From: Actinomycetes bacterium
GTDB taxonomy: Bacteria > Actinomycetota > Acidimicrobiia > Acidimicrobiales > Microtrichaceae
DNA length: 28,818 nucleotides
NCBI GenBank assembly: GCA_023450775.1
Contig: JAEXGP010000360.1
Coordinates: 1-28,818, forward strand
Direction: 5' to 3'
Made by a program: the position numbers and the translations under genes. Shown here one piece after another: positions 1-7,795 of this stretch. The notes under the pieces are model-generated. The model saw only the letters and a list, made by a program, of their open reading frames with translations, made no database searches and was not told where the DNA came from. Numbering within the stretch: position 1 is the stretch's first letter; each line of letters starts with the position of its first letter.

Positions 1-26
1 CCCGGCAACCCACAGCCAGTTCCGCG

Positions 27-986
27 TCAGGACGGCGCGCGCTCGGGTGCCGCCTCGCCCAGGCGGACCACGACCACGCCGGCCAGCACCACCCCGGCGC
101 CCACGAGCTGCACGGCCAGCGGCACCTGCCCGAGCAGCACCCACGCGAACGCGATCGCCGCGATCACCTCGGTGAGCGCGACGAACGACGCCAGGCGCGA
201 GCCGAGCCGACGGGTGGCCGCGATGCCGGTCACGTACGCGAACGCCGCGGTCACCAGGCCGAGCACCAGGACCGGCACCCACCACGGCACGTCGAGCGAG
301 CGGAAGCCCACCGGATCCGTGGACGCGGTCGCCGGCAGCACGCCCGTCGCGCACGCCGCACCCAGGATCACCCCGCCGACCACCAGCCCCGACGCGGCCA
401 ACGTGATCGGAGGCAGGCCGGTGGTGTCGTCGGCCGACATGACGAAGTAGGTCGCCGCGCCGACCATGGCGGCCAGCGCCCACAGCACGCCGATCACGTC
501 CGCGCCACCGCCCGAGGTGCCCGAGCCGAACAGGTCGAGCAGCAGGGGCAGGCCGCAGAGCGCGATCGCGGCGCCGAGCACCGTCAGCCGGCTCGGCCGC
601 TGGCGGTGCACCGCCCACATCCACCCCACGACCGCGACGGGCGCCGTGTACTCCACCAGCAGCGCCACACCGACCGGCAGGCGGGACACGGCGTAGAAGT
701 AGCAGAGCTGCGTGGCCGCGACCGCGAGCACCCCGTACGCCACGATCGTGCCGGCGTTGCGTCGCAGCACCTCCCACCGGCCCTGCACGGCGCGGAGCCC
801 GGGCACGGCCAGCACCAGCGCGGCGACGGCCACCCGGGCGGTGACGGCGGCGCCGGCGGTCCAGCCCGAGTCCATCATCGCGGTGGCGAGCGAACCCGAC
901 AGGCCGAAGGACGCCGCGGAGACGACCGCGAGCGGGAGGCCCGAACGGAGCTCGTTCGCCCGCGCGACCGCGGCGTCGTCGACCAC
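27..986 (-). CDS. EamA/DMT-family membrane exporter
   Basis: A 319-residue hydrophobic protein with about ten predicted membrane helices in two EamA-like halves. The first half begins near residue 15 (LPLAVVSAASFGLSGS). The second ends in AFAYVTGIAATRRLGSRLAS followed by two closing helices, a typical EamA ending. Family members export metabolites such as amino acids, nucleosides or small toxic compounds; the substrate cannot be read from sequence. I chose the GTG at 986 because it lies 17 bases past the stop of the cupin gene and gives the usual family length. The frame stays open further upstream, so the start is uncertain. It is the last gene of a three-gene operon with a bicupin and a metallo-hydrolase, which suggests transport of a substrate or product of those enzymes. 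Confidence 0.85.
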   Translation of the reverse strand: MVDDAAVARANELRSGLPLAVVSAASFGLSGSLATAMMDSGWTAGAAVTARVAVAALVLAVPGLRAVQGRWEVLRRNAGTIVAYGVLAVAATQLCYFYAVSRLPVGVALLVEYTAPVAVVGWMWAVHRQRPSRLTVLGAAIALCGLPLLLDLFGSGTSGGGADVIGVLWALAAMVGAATYFVMSADDTTGLPPITLAASGLVVGGVILGAACATGVLPATASTDPVGFRSLDVPWWVPVLVLGLVTAAFAYVTGIAATRRLGSRLASFVALTEVIAAIAFAWVLLGQVPLAVQLVGAGVVLAGVVVVRLGEAAPERAPS

Positions 987-1003
987 CGCGTCGGCCAGGC
1001 CGC

Positions 1004-1984
1004 TCAGGAGCGCACGAAGCGGATGTCGAGCGACCGCAGGTACGTGTGGAGCCCGGCGTCCTGGACCGGGAACAGGTGCGCGGGCGCGCCCGACTCGTTG
1101 ACGTGGGCGTGCCACAGGCCCGGCGGGGTCACGAAGGCGCCGCCGGGCTCCCACTCCACGCGGACCGGGTCGACGATGTCGCCGCGCTCGTCCACCTGGT
1201 CGCCGACCAGGGTGTAGCAGCCGGGCAGGCAGTCGACGATGAGGTCGAGGGCGACGGACTGGTGCCGGTGCGGGCGCTGGACCGCGCCCACGGGCAGCAG
1301 CCCGTACATGGCCCACAGCACGTGTGTGGCGGTCAGCGTCTGCGGCTGGGACGCGCCGGCCAGGAGCACGCTCACCCGGTTGCGGTCCGCAGCGCGGGGG
1401 TCCGACGCGACGAGATCCAGCTGGCGGCGGATCTCGGCGGCCTCCCAGCGGGTGGCCGTGAACCGGGGCTCGACCGGCGCCACGCCCAGGTAGCGCAGGA
1501 GGGGCTCGTCGGTCACCCGGTAGATCACGGCGGGCTCCGACTCCGACACCGCGTCCACCCGGTGGACCGCGGGCGCGCCGGCGGGTAGCACGAGCACGTC
1601 GCCCGCGGACCACGTCACCGCCCGATCGGCGAGCTCGGTGACACCGCCGCCCCGGAGCACGATGTGCAGCTCGGAGGTGGCGGTGGCCGACGTCCGCAGC
1701 GCCTCACCCGGGAGGATGTGGACGAACGACGCCAGCAGTGCGGGGCTGGTGGCCGGACCCTCGGCGCCGGGCGTGGCCGTGCCGAGGTCGGCCGACAGGT
1801 CGAAGTGCTCGATGCCGGTCGGGTGCTCGCCCACGAGCGCGGAGGGCATGGAGCGGATGGGCACCCGTGGCGTGTGGCCCGATCGGATGGGATCGGCGGC
1901 CGTCGTGTACTCGAAGTACCGGGCGTCGGCGGCCCAGTCCTCGGTCACCGCGCCGACGGGGAGGCCGCCTTCGGTCAGGGTCAT
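1004..1984 (-). CDS. Bicupin, gentisate 1,2-dioxygenase-like
   Basis: A 326-residue protein with two cupin domains (about residues 80-165 and 220-305). The C-terminal cupin carries the metal site: RPHRHQS (His239, His241), then TPPGLWHAH near residues 287-294. The N-terminal cupin keeps only single histidines (His107, His141). This resembles gentisate or 1-hydroxy-2-naphthoate dioxygenases, which open an aromatic ring with Fe(II) and O2. Classical gentisate dioxygenases hold iron in the N-terminal cupin, so activity on gentisate itself is uncertain. The ATG overlaps the stop of the upstream hydrolase gene by four bases (ATGA), which implies translational coupling. An EamA exporter follows 17 bases downstream. 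No maleylpyruvate isomerase or fumarylpyruvate hydrolase gene is present in the window to complete a gentisate pathway. Confidence 0.8.
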   Translation of the reverse strand: MTLTEGGLPVGAVTEDWAADARYFEYTTAADPIRSGHTPRVPIRSMPSALVGEHPTGIEHFDLSADLGTATPGAEGPATSPALLASFVHILPGEALRTSATATSELHIVLRGGGVTELADRAVTWSAGDVLVLPAGAPAVHRVDAVSESEPAVIYRVTDEPLLRYLGVAPVEPRFTATRWEAAEIRRQLDLVASDPRAADRNRVSVLLAGASQPQTLTATHVLWAMYGLLPVGAVQRPHRHQSVALDLIVDCLPGCYTLVGDQVDERGDIVDPVRVEWEPGGAFVTPPGLWHAHVNESGAPAHLFPVQDAGLHTYLRSLDIRFVRS

Positions 1985-2943
1985 GGCCCCAGACTGCCCC
2001 CCGACCCGGCCGGTCGCCACCCCGCCGGACCGCCCGCGTCCTCGACCACGAGACCCGCCCGCTCGAGCGCCCGCAGGTGCGCCAGCACCGAGCGACCGGC
2101 CGGGGCGTGCAGCTCGGGTCGGACCTCCGCGTACATCACGGCGACCAGCTCCTCGACCGTGCGGGGACCGGCGTCGAGGAGCTCGAGGATCTGGCGGTCG
2201 CGGTCGAGCCGGTGCGCCACGAGCGCCTCCACGTACGGGCCCGGCTCGGTGATCGGCGGTCCGTGGGTGGGCAGGTAGGTGGCGTCCGCGCCCGCGGCCT
2301 GCCGCTCGACCAGGCGTCGGAGGTTGGCGACGTAGTCGGCCATGTCGCCGTCGGGCGGCGACACGACGGTGGTGGACCAGCCCATGACGTGGTCGCCTGG
2401 GAACAGCAGGCGCCGCTGGGTCTCGGCGTAGCAGACGTGGTTGGAGATGTGCCCCGGCGTGTGGAGGCACTCGAAGCGGAAGCCGTCGCCGCTCAGCACG
2501 TCCCCGTCGCGGACGACCACGTCGGGCACGAAGTCGCGGTCGCCCGACTCGTCGGCCTCGGGGTCACCCGCCCCGGAGCCAGCGGCGCCGGTGTCGGCAT
2601 CGCCGGAGGTGGCGTCGACCGGGTGCGGGCCGAAGCCGTAGGTGGGAGCGCCCGTGGCGGCGCTGATCGCCGCGGCGGCCGGCGAGTGATCCGCGTGGGT
2701 GTGGGTCACGAGCACGTGGGTGACCCGGCGACCGTCGAGCGCGGCCAGCAGCGCGTCCACGTGCGAGGCCAGCTGCGGTCCCGGGTCGATCACCGCCAGC
2801 TCGCCGTCGCCGACGATGTACGTGCCGGTCCCCCAGGCCGTGTACTTGCTGGGGTTCTCCGCCACCACGCGGACGACACCCGGCGACACGTCGACCGCCG
2901 TGCCGTACTCGGGGTCGAACTCCGTCAGGAAGCGCAGCGCCAC
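1981..2943 (-). CDS. Metallo-beta-lactamase-fold hydrolase (LACTB2-like)
   Basis: A 320-residue MBL-fold hydrolase. The signature HTHADH is at residues 81-86, the next metal ligand in HTPGH at 161-165, the bridging aspartate in PGDH near 184, and a late histidine in LPTHGPPI. The C-terminal 70 residues (from about 245) look like the winged-helix domain of LACTB2-type members. Residues 108-137 form a Gly/Asp/Ala-rich low-complexity insertion between the first metal motif and the rest of the fold. Such enzymes hydrolyse thioesters, lactones or nucleic acids; the substrate here is unknown. The start is GTG at 2943 because an in-frame TAG lies just upstream. The gene heads an operon with the bicupin (4-base overlap) and EamA exporter, and is divergent from the M15 peptidase by 61 bases. 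Confidence 0.85.
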   Translation of the reverse strand: MALRFLTEFDPEYGTAVDVSPGVVRVVAENPSKYTAWGTGTYIVGDGELAVIDPGPQLASHVDALLAALDGRRVTHVLVTHTHADHSPAAAAISAATGAPTYGFGPHPVDATSGDADTGAAGSGAGDPEADESGDRDFVPDVVVRDGDVLSGDGFRFECLHTPGHISNHVCYAETQRRLLFPGDHVMGWSTTVVSPPDGDMADYVANLRRLVERQAAGADATYLPTHGPPITEPGPYVEALVAHRLDRDRQILELLDAGPRTVEELVAVMYAEVRPELHAPAGRSVLAHLRALERAGLVVEDAGGPAGWRPAGSGGSLGP

Positions 2944-3004
2944 CCGGCCACGCTACGACGCCGCTCACCCGGGCGACGGCCGGCGGTGCCACGATGGGCG
3001 GGCC

Positions 3005-3724
3005 ATGCCCGAGTCGACGCTGCACGACCCCGACCACCCGCCGCCGGCCTCGGTGCCCGCACTGGCGGTCCCAGACGCCGACGGCCTGCCGTCGCTCGTC
3101 GACCCCGACACCGGCGGGCGCGCTCCCGGGATCGCCGAGTGCGGGGAGCCGCTGGTCCGCCTGACCGAGGGCCCGCGCCTGCGACTCCTCAACCTCTACC
3201 GGCGCGACGGCTGGGCGGGCACCTCCGACGCCGTGTGGCTCCGCGCCGGGGTGGCGGACCGGCTCCTCGCCGCCGCGGCGTCGTTGCCCGACGGCTGGGG
3301 GCTGGCCGTGTTCGACGGCTGGCGCAGCCCCGTCACCGTGCGGGCGCTGTACGAGCACTTCTACGGGCCCGGCAGCACCCTGCCACCGGGGTTCCTGGCC
3401 GATCCGGACGACCCGGACCGGGTCCCGCCCCACACGACGGGCGCGGCGGTCGACGTCACCCTCACGTGGCAGGGCACCGCGCTGGCGCTCGGCACCGTCT
3501 TCGACGACTTCACGCCGGCCGCGCATCTCCGGTCGCTCGAAGACAGCGACGACCCGTCCCGGGCGCTGCGACGGCTGCTGCACGCGCACCTGGCGCCGCA
3601 GGGCTTCGTCGGCCTGGCCGAGGAGTGGTGGCACGTGTCCTACGGCGACCAGCACTGGGCGGCGGTGACCGGCGAGCTCTCGGCCCCCTACGGCCCCACG
3701 TCACCCGCTCCGCGAGCTGTGTGA
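3005..3724 (+). CDS. M15 family D-Ala-D-Ala dipeptidase (VanX/DdpX-like)
   Basis: A 239-residue zinc peptidase of the M15D type. Visible active-site elements are FDGWRSP (Arg107, matching the catalytic arginine of VanX), HTTGAAVD (His143 and Asp150, zinc ligands) and EEWWH (catalytic Glu207, zinc ligand His210). The family hydrolyses D-Ala-D-Ala, either in glycopeptide resistance (VanX) or in recycling cell-wall dipeptide as a nutrient (DdpX). No signal peptide is seen, so it is probably cytoplasmic. The start is the ATG at 3005, with a weak GGGCGG upstream. It converges on a VanZ-like gene, with which it shares a terminator hairpin. The absence of vanH, vanA, vanR and vanS homologues argues for a housekeeping or nutritional role rather than vancomycin resistance. 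Confidence 0.88.
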   Translation: MPESTLHDPDHPPPASVPALAVPDADGLPSLVDPDTGGRAPGIAECGEPLVRLTEGPRLRLLNLYRRDGWAGTSDAVWLRAGVADRLLAAAASLPDGWGLAVFDGWRSPVTVRALYEHFYGPGSTLPPGFLADPDDPDRVPPHTTGAAVDVTLTWQGTALALGTVFDDFTPAAHLRSLEDSDDPSRALRRLLHAHLAPQGFVGLAEEWWHVSYGDQHWAAVTGELSAPYGPTSPAPRAV

Positions 3725-3760
3725 TGCTCACGACCGGGATCTCCCGGTCGTCAGCATCAC
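3721..3760. terminator. Bidirectional hairpin between convergent genes
   Basis: A nearly perfect 40-base palindrome. The left arm GTGATGCT-C-ACGACCGGGA pairs with TCCCGGTCGT-C-AGCATCAC, with one mismatch and a tight turn at the central GATC. It overlaps the stop codon of the M15 gene on one side and that of the VanZ-RDD gene on the other, so it can end transcripts from both. There is no T-tract, as is common for actinobacterial terminators. Confidence 0.75.
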
Positions 3761-4836
3761 AGAGCGGGCGGGGGCGCCTCGCGGTCGCGCCACGCCGACA
3801 CGACCGGGCGCAGACCGGCGACGCCGTTGGCGAGGCCACGGTGGTCGGGCCACGCCAGCGCGGCGATCACCCCGGTCACGCCCAGGAGGACCAGCGCGAG
3901 CAGCGCCCACGGCGAGTCCCACCAGCCGATGGCCACGATCAGGCCCGGCCCGCACACCAGCTTCACGACGCGGCACGGCACGGTCCAGGCCGGCCGCGGC
4001 GCGACCGTGCCCAGACGGACCGCCCACTCCCCGATCGTCCGCCCGAGCACGAGCACGACCACCGCCTCGAGCAGGAACGGGACGCCCCACTGCAGTGCCC
4101 GCTGCAGGTCGAGTGCGATGTCGGTGCGCCGCTGGTCCGCCACCACGTACGCCAGCCCCTGGTAGCCGATCAGTGCGGAGGTCCCCACGAGCAGGATCGC
4201 GAGCAGGTCGCAGACGGTCGCGACGATCCGCTGCGCGGCGGTCATCATGTGGTCCTCGTCGACGACCTTGGCCGGGGGTCGGTGCCGGAGCACGATCCAC
4301 GACAGGAGCGAGCCCAGCACCGCACCGGTCGTGTTGGTGATGAGGTCGTCGACGTCGAAGAACCGGTACGCGCAGTCGTACACGCCCCAGATGCCGGTCA
4401 GCTGCGTGGTCTCGATCAGCAACGAGAGCCCGAGGCCGAGCAGCAGCGAGACCACGACCCCGCGCCGGTACCGCCAGCGGAGGATGACTCCGAGCGGCAC
4501 GAACAGCAGGACGTTGAGCACCACCTGCGCCAGGTCCGGGTTCGTGACGAGGTCGGCCAGTGAGTCCACTCCGGCAGCGCGGATGTCCTGCAGGGAGTGC
4601 AGCGGCCGGGTGAGCGGGTCCCGGCAGACGATGTCGTCGGGATCGGGCAGGGGCAGCAGCGTGTAGGTCCACAGCGCGAGCCCGTAGACCGGCACCACGA
4701 CCAGGGCGATGAGATCGCTCGGACCGAACCGTCCGGCGCGCCGGTACCGGTACGCGACCTCGGGGACGAAGGCGACGATCGCCACGAGGACCCCGCCGAT
4801 GACGGCGGCGACGGCGTTCGCCCCCACGGTGCCCAT
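3757..4836 (-). CDS. VanZ-RDD fusion membrane protein
   Basis: A 359-residue polytopic membrane protein. Residues about 1-185 match the VanZ family: NVLLFVPLG near 108-116, IETTQ at 141-145, and DVDDLITNTTGA at 161-172, a hallmark VanZ segment. From about residue 200 (AQRIVATVCDLLAILLVG) the rest resembles an RDD domain with further membrane helices. VanZ confers low-level teicoplanin resistance in enterococci, but most VanZ-like proteins are uncharacterised and the role of RDD domains is poorly defined. The VanZ-RDD architecture recurs in actinobacteria as I recall it, so the fusion looks genuine and not a frame artefact. The ATG at 4836 is preferred, since the upstream extension is basic and not membrane-like. 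It is convergent with the VanX-like peptidase. Confidence 0.85.
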   Translation of the reverse strand: MGTVGANAVAAVIGGVLVAIVAFVPEVAYRYRRAGRFGPSDLIALVVVPVYGLALWTYTLLPLPDPDDIVCRDPLTRPLHSLQDIRAAGVDSLADLVTNPDLAQVVLNVLLFVPLGVILRWRYRRGVVVSLLLGLGLSLLIETTQLTGIWGVYDCAYRFFDVDDLITNTTGAVLGSLLSWIVLRHRPPAKVVDEDHMMTAAQRIVATVCDLLAILLVGTSALIGYQGLAYVVADQRRTDIALDLQRALQWGVPFLLEAVVVLVLGRTIGEWAVRLGTVAPRPAWTVPCRVVKLVCGPGLIVAIGWWDSPWALLALVLLGVTGVIAALAWPDHRGLANGVAGLRPVVSAWRDREAPPPAL

Positions 4837-4901
4837 GCGGCCGAGACGGTAGCGGCGGGGTCGCCCGACTAGACACCGCACAGCCCGTGTATGGTCACCG
4901 G

Positions 4902-4915
4902 TGAACGATCGTTCA
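4902..4915. promoter_or_regulatory. Perfect 14-bp palindrome, probable TetR operator
   Basis: TGAACGATCGTTCA is a perfect palindrome 42 bases upstream of the P450 start codon and downstream of a possible weak promoter (TAGACA at 4870, TATGGT at 4890, poor 14-base spacing). The GAACG-N2-CGTTC form is common among TetR-family operators. The likely ligand-responsive repressor is the TetR gene that follows the P450. Confidence 0.6.
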
Positions 4916-4957
4916 ACGCCGCGGTCGGGCCCGGGGCGTCGAGTACGGGGGATCTCC

Positions 4958-6205
4958 ATGACCGACTTCGCACAGGCGGACCTGACCGATCCGTCGCTGT
5001 ATGACGACCCGTGGGAGTTCTACGCCTGGCTGCGGGACCACCACCCGGTGTGGCACGACGAGCGAACCGGCATGTACGCGATCTCGCGCCACGCGGACGT
5101 GGTCGAGGTGTCGAGGGACGCCGCGAGCTTCAGCTCTGCCAAGGGCGTCCGGCCGGTGAACCTGGTGCCGCTCTCGATCGTGTCCATGGACGACCCGGAG
5201 CACACCCGTCAGCGCCGGATCCTGTCCCGCGGCCTCACGCCCCGACAGGTTCGCACGATGACCGACCACGTGCGCGAGCTCACGAACTCCGTCATCGACG
5301 AGGTCGCCGCGACCGGCGAGATCGACTTCGTGTCGGACCTGGCGGCGCACGTGCCGCTGATCGTGATCTCCGAGCTGCTCGGGCTGGACCCGGCGATCCG
5401 CGGCTCGCTCTACGAGTGGTCCGAGGGGATGATCGCCGGCGAGGCGGCCACCGACGAGGACGTGGCGGCCATCGAGCGGGCGGGCCTGGCCTTCGGCGAG
5501 TACACCGCGCTCGTGTCCAAGGTGCTCGACGAGCGCCGCGAGGACCCGCGCGACGACATGCTGTCGATCCTCGCCCAGGCCTACGACGCCGGCGAGCTGA
5601 CCTACGACGACGAGATCCGCGGCAACTACGACACCACCGACCGGGTGGTGAACGACCTGAGCAACGACGAGCTGCTCATGTTCTGCGTGCTGCTCATGGT
5701 CGCGGGGAACGAGACCACCCGGAACGCCATCGCCGGCGGCCTGCGTGCGTTCAGCCAGTTCCCCGACCAGCGCGACAAGCTGCTGGCCGACCCGTCGCTC
5801 ATCGACTCCGCGGTCGAGGAGATCCTCCGGTGGACCACGCCGGTGCTCAACTTCACCCGCACGGTCACCGGCCCCGTGACGCTGGCGGGCACCGAGCTGT
5901 CCGAGGGCGACCAGGTCCTGTTGCTGTACCAATCGGCCAACCGCGACGACCGCGTGTTCGACGCCCCCGAGGAGTTCCGCATCGACCGGGACCCCAACCC
6001 GCACGTGGCGTTCGGGTTCGGGCCGCACTTCTGCATGGGCGCCAACCTGGCGCGCATGGAGATCAAGGTCGTGTTCGAGGAGCTGTTCCGCCGGCTGCCC
6101 GACATCGCCGTGGTCGACCCCGACCGCCTGCCCGACCGGGTCCCCTCGGCGTTCGTGGCCGGGCTCAAGCACATGCCGGCGCGGTTCACGCCCGTCGCCA
6201 CCTGA
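4958..6205 (+). CDS. Cytochrome P450
   Basis: A 415-residue soluble bacterial P450. The I-helix oxygen-binding motif AGNETT is at 249-254, the K-helix ExxR at 288-291 (EILR), and the haem-binding loop FGFGPHFCMGANLAR has Cys359 as the thiolate ligand. The overall pattern is closest to the actinobacterial CYP124/125/142-type group, which hydroxylates sterol side chains, branched lipids or terpenoids; the exact substrate is inference. A frame-compatible GTG at 4901 exists but would place the palindrome inside the gene. The ATG at 4958, with GGGGGA six bases upstream, gives a normal P450 N-terminus. No ferredoxin or ferredoxin reductase gene is adjacent, so electrons must come from elsewhere. 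A TetR gene follows after 10 bases, probably in the same transcript. Confidence 0.93.
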   Translation: MTDFAQADLTDPSLYDDPWEFYAWLRDHHPVWHDERTGMYAISRHADVVEVSRDAASFSSAKGVRPVNLVPLSIVSMDDPEHTRQRRILSRGLTPRQVRTMTDHVRELTNSVIDEVAATGEIDFVSDLAAHVPLIVISELLGLDPAIRGSLYEWSEGMIAGEAATDEDVAAIERAGLAFGEYTALVSKVLDERREDPRDDMLSILAQAYDAGELTYDDEIRGNYDTTDRVVNDLSNDELLMFCVLLMVAGNETTRNAIAGGLRAFSQFPDQRDKLLADPSLIDSAVEEILRWTTPVLNFTRTVTGPVTLAGTELSEGDQVLLLYQSANRDDRVFDAPEEFRIDRDPNPHVAFGFGPHFCMGANLARMEIKVVFEELFRRLPDIAVVDPDRLPDRVPSAFVAGLKHMPARFTPVAT

Positions 6206-6215
6206 TCGACGACGC

Positions 6216-6782
6216 GTGCGCACCCACGGGTGGGCGGGTGACCCGCCCGCCTCGGACCAGGAGGCGGTCGACCGCATCGTCGACGCCGCCGCCGACTGCA
6301 TCGACCGCGTCGGGGCACGGGTCGACATGGCGATGGTGGCGACGTCGGTCGGCATCACCCGCCAGACGCTGTACCGCTACTTCGCCAACCGCGACGCGCT
6401 GATCGCCGCGGCCACCACGCGCGCCGGCGGACCGTTCGTCGACCGGCTGCTCGGCCACCTGGAACGGATGGGCAGCGCGGACCCGTTGGTCGACGCGGTC
6501 CTGTTCTGCCTGGACGAGCTGCCCGCGGACCGCCAGCTCTCGGTGCTGTTCGCGCCCGGCTCGTTCAACCCGTCGGTCGTCGGCGAGCAGAGCCTGGCCT
6601 TCACCCTCGCGGTGCTGGTGGAGCTGCCCGACCACGGCGGCGTCCCCGAGGACCGCCGCGATGCCGTCGTGGAGCTCGTCGTCCGGGTGCTGCAGAGCCT
6701 GCTGGCCGACCCCGCCACGGCGTCGCGTGACCGCGCTGAGCTGCGACGCTTCGTCGGGGTGGCGCTGGCCGGCAGCCGCTGA
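6216..6782 (+). CDS. TetR/AcrR-family regulator
   Basis: A 188-residue protein with an N-terminal TetR helix-turn-helix at about residues 17-65, ending in the diagnostic VGITRQTLYRYFANRDAL. The remainder is a helical ligand and dimer domain without a recognisable subfamily. It starts at GTG 6216, ten bases after the P450 stop, so it is probably co-transcribed with the P450. The natural inference is that it represses its own operon through the palindrome at 4902-4915 and is released by a P450 substrate or product. The HTH assignment is strong; the target is inferred from position. Confidence 0.88.
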   Translation: MRTHGWAGDPPASDQEAVDRIVDAAADCIDRVGARVDMAMVATSVGITRQTLYRYFANRDALIAAATTRAGGPFVDRLLGHLERMGSADPLVDAVLFCLDELPADRQLSVLFAPGSFNPSVVGEQSLAFTLAVLVELPDHGGVPEDRRDAVVELVVRVLQSLLADPATASRDRAELRRFVGVALAGSR

Positions 6783-6805
6783 GGACCCGGGGCCGAGGCG
6801 GCGGC

Positions 6806-7795
6806 TCAGCGCACGCGGCGCGGCGGCGTTCCGATGATGCTGGCCCGCTCCATGACCCGGACGTCGGGCCAGTAGTCGCTGCACGCGTAGTGCTGGACCG
6901 CCCGGTTGTCCCAGAAGGCGACCGACTCGGGCTCCCACCGGAACCGGGCCTGGTGCTCGAGCAGCTCGAAGGCCCGGCACAGCCGATCGATCAGGTCGCG
7001 ACTGTCCTGCGGGTCGAGCGGGGTGCCGTCCGCCTCCGCCAGGTGCGACACGAAGAAGCGGTTGACGTACAGCAGGTCGCGGCCGGTGACGTCGTGGGTC
7101 ACGACGACGGGGTGCTGCACCGGCGGGTGCTGCTCGCGCATCTTCGCCAGCTCGTCCGGGGCCATGGAGTGGCCGAAGACGTTCGAGAAGTCGTGCACGG
7201 CGAGCAGGCCGTCGACGCGTGTGCGGAGGTCGTCGTCGAGCGACTCGAGCGCGGCGTGGGCGTCGGAGAACACGGTGTCGCCGCCGGATGGCGGCACCTC
7301 CAGGGCGTGCAGCACCGCACCCTTGGACGGGACGGCCCTCCACGTCACGTCGTGGTGCCAGCCGTTCTCGTAGCCGCCGACGTCGGCGGACTTGGCGAAG
7401 CGGACCACCTCGGGGACCTCGGCGTTGGCGGGCAGGAACGGGTGCACCTCGATCTCGCCGAAGCGCCGGGCGAACGCCACGTGTTCGGCCGCGGTCATCG
7501 GCTGGTCGCGGAAGAACACGACCTTGTACTCGGCCAGGGCGCGGGCCACCTCGGCGACCGCCTCGTCGGGCAGGTCGTCGGCCAGGCGGATGCCGTGCAG
7601 CTCGGCACCCACGGTGGCCGAGCAACGCTGCACGTCGAAGTGATCCCACGTCAGGCCGTCGAGCCGTCGGCGCTCCTGGGCCAGGTAGCCGACGGGCCCG
7701 ACCTTCACGTCGCTGCCGGGCAGGCTGACGCGCATGGCGCCGATCGCGGCGGGGTCGCGGTCGGCCGAGGGCGGGATGTCGGTGGTGGTGCTCAT
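6806..7795 (-). CDS. TauD/TfdA-family 2-oxoglutarate dioxygenase
   Basis: A 329-residue Fe(II)/2-oxoglutarate-dependent dioxygenase. Metal ligands are the HxD pair in GWHHDVTW (His147, Asp149) and the distal His302 in FWDNRAVQHY. The 2-oxoglutarate-binding arginine lies in RVMER (about 313-317). PPSGGDTVFSD and YVNRFF are also typical. Relatives hydroxylate taurine, alkylsulfates or phenoxy herbicides, releasing sulfite, sulfate or phenol; the substrate is unknown. Residues 1-55 extend beyond a standard TauD start. The ATG overlaps the stop of the upstream TetR gene by four bases (ATGA), so regulator and enzyme are translated together. It is about 20 kb from the sulfonate importer and its own two TauD paralogues, and is more divergent from those than they appear to be from each other. 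Confidence 0.9.
   Translation of the reverse strand: MSTTTDIPPSADRDPAAIGAMRVSLPGSDVKVGPVGYLAQERRRLDGLTWDHFDVQRCSATVGAELHGIRLADDLPDEAVAEVARALAEYKVVFFRDQPMTAAEHVAFARRFGEIEVHPFLPANAEVPEVVRFAKSADVGGYENGWHHDVTWRAVPSKGAVLHALEVPPSGGDTVFSDAHAALESLDDDLRTRVDGLLAVHDFSNVFGHSMAPDELAKMREQHPPVQHPVVVTHDVTGRDLLYVNRFFVSHLAEADGTPLDPQDSRDLIDRLCRAFELLEHQARFRWEPESVAFWDNRAVQHYACSDYWPDVRVMERASIIGTPPRRVR

Noticed and set aside
1738..4563. A 941-codon open frame on the plus strand across the hydrolase, peptidase and VanZ regions
   Set aside because: It is a GC-driven shadow: low-complexity Arg/Gly/His translation, no domain, and it crosses clear genes on both strands.
3005..4836. A glycopeptide-resistance gene cluster
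   Set aside because: Only VanX-like and VanZ-like genes are present. No D-Ala-D-Lac ligase, dehydrogenase or sensor/regulator pair is visible, and both families have many non-resistance members.
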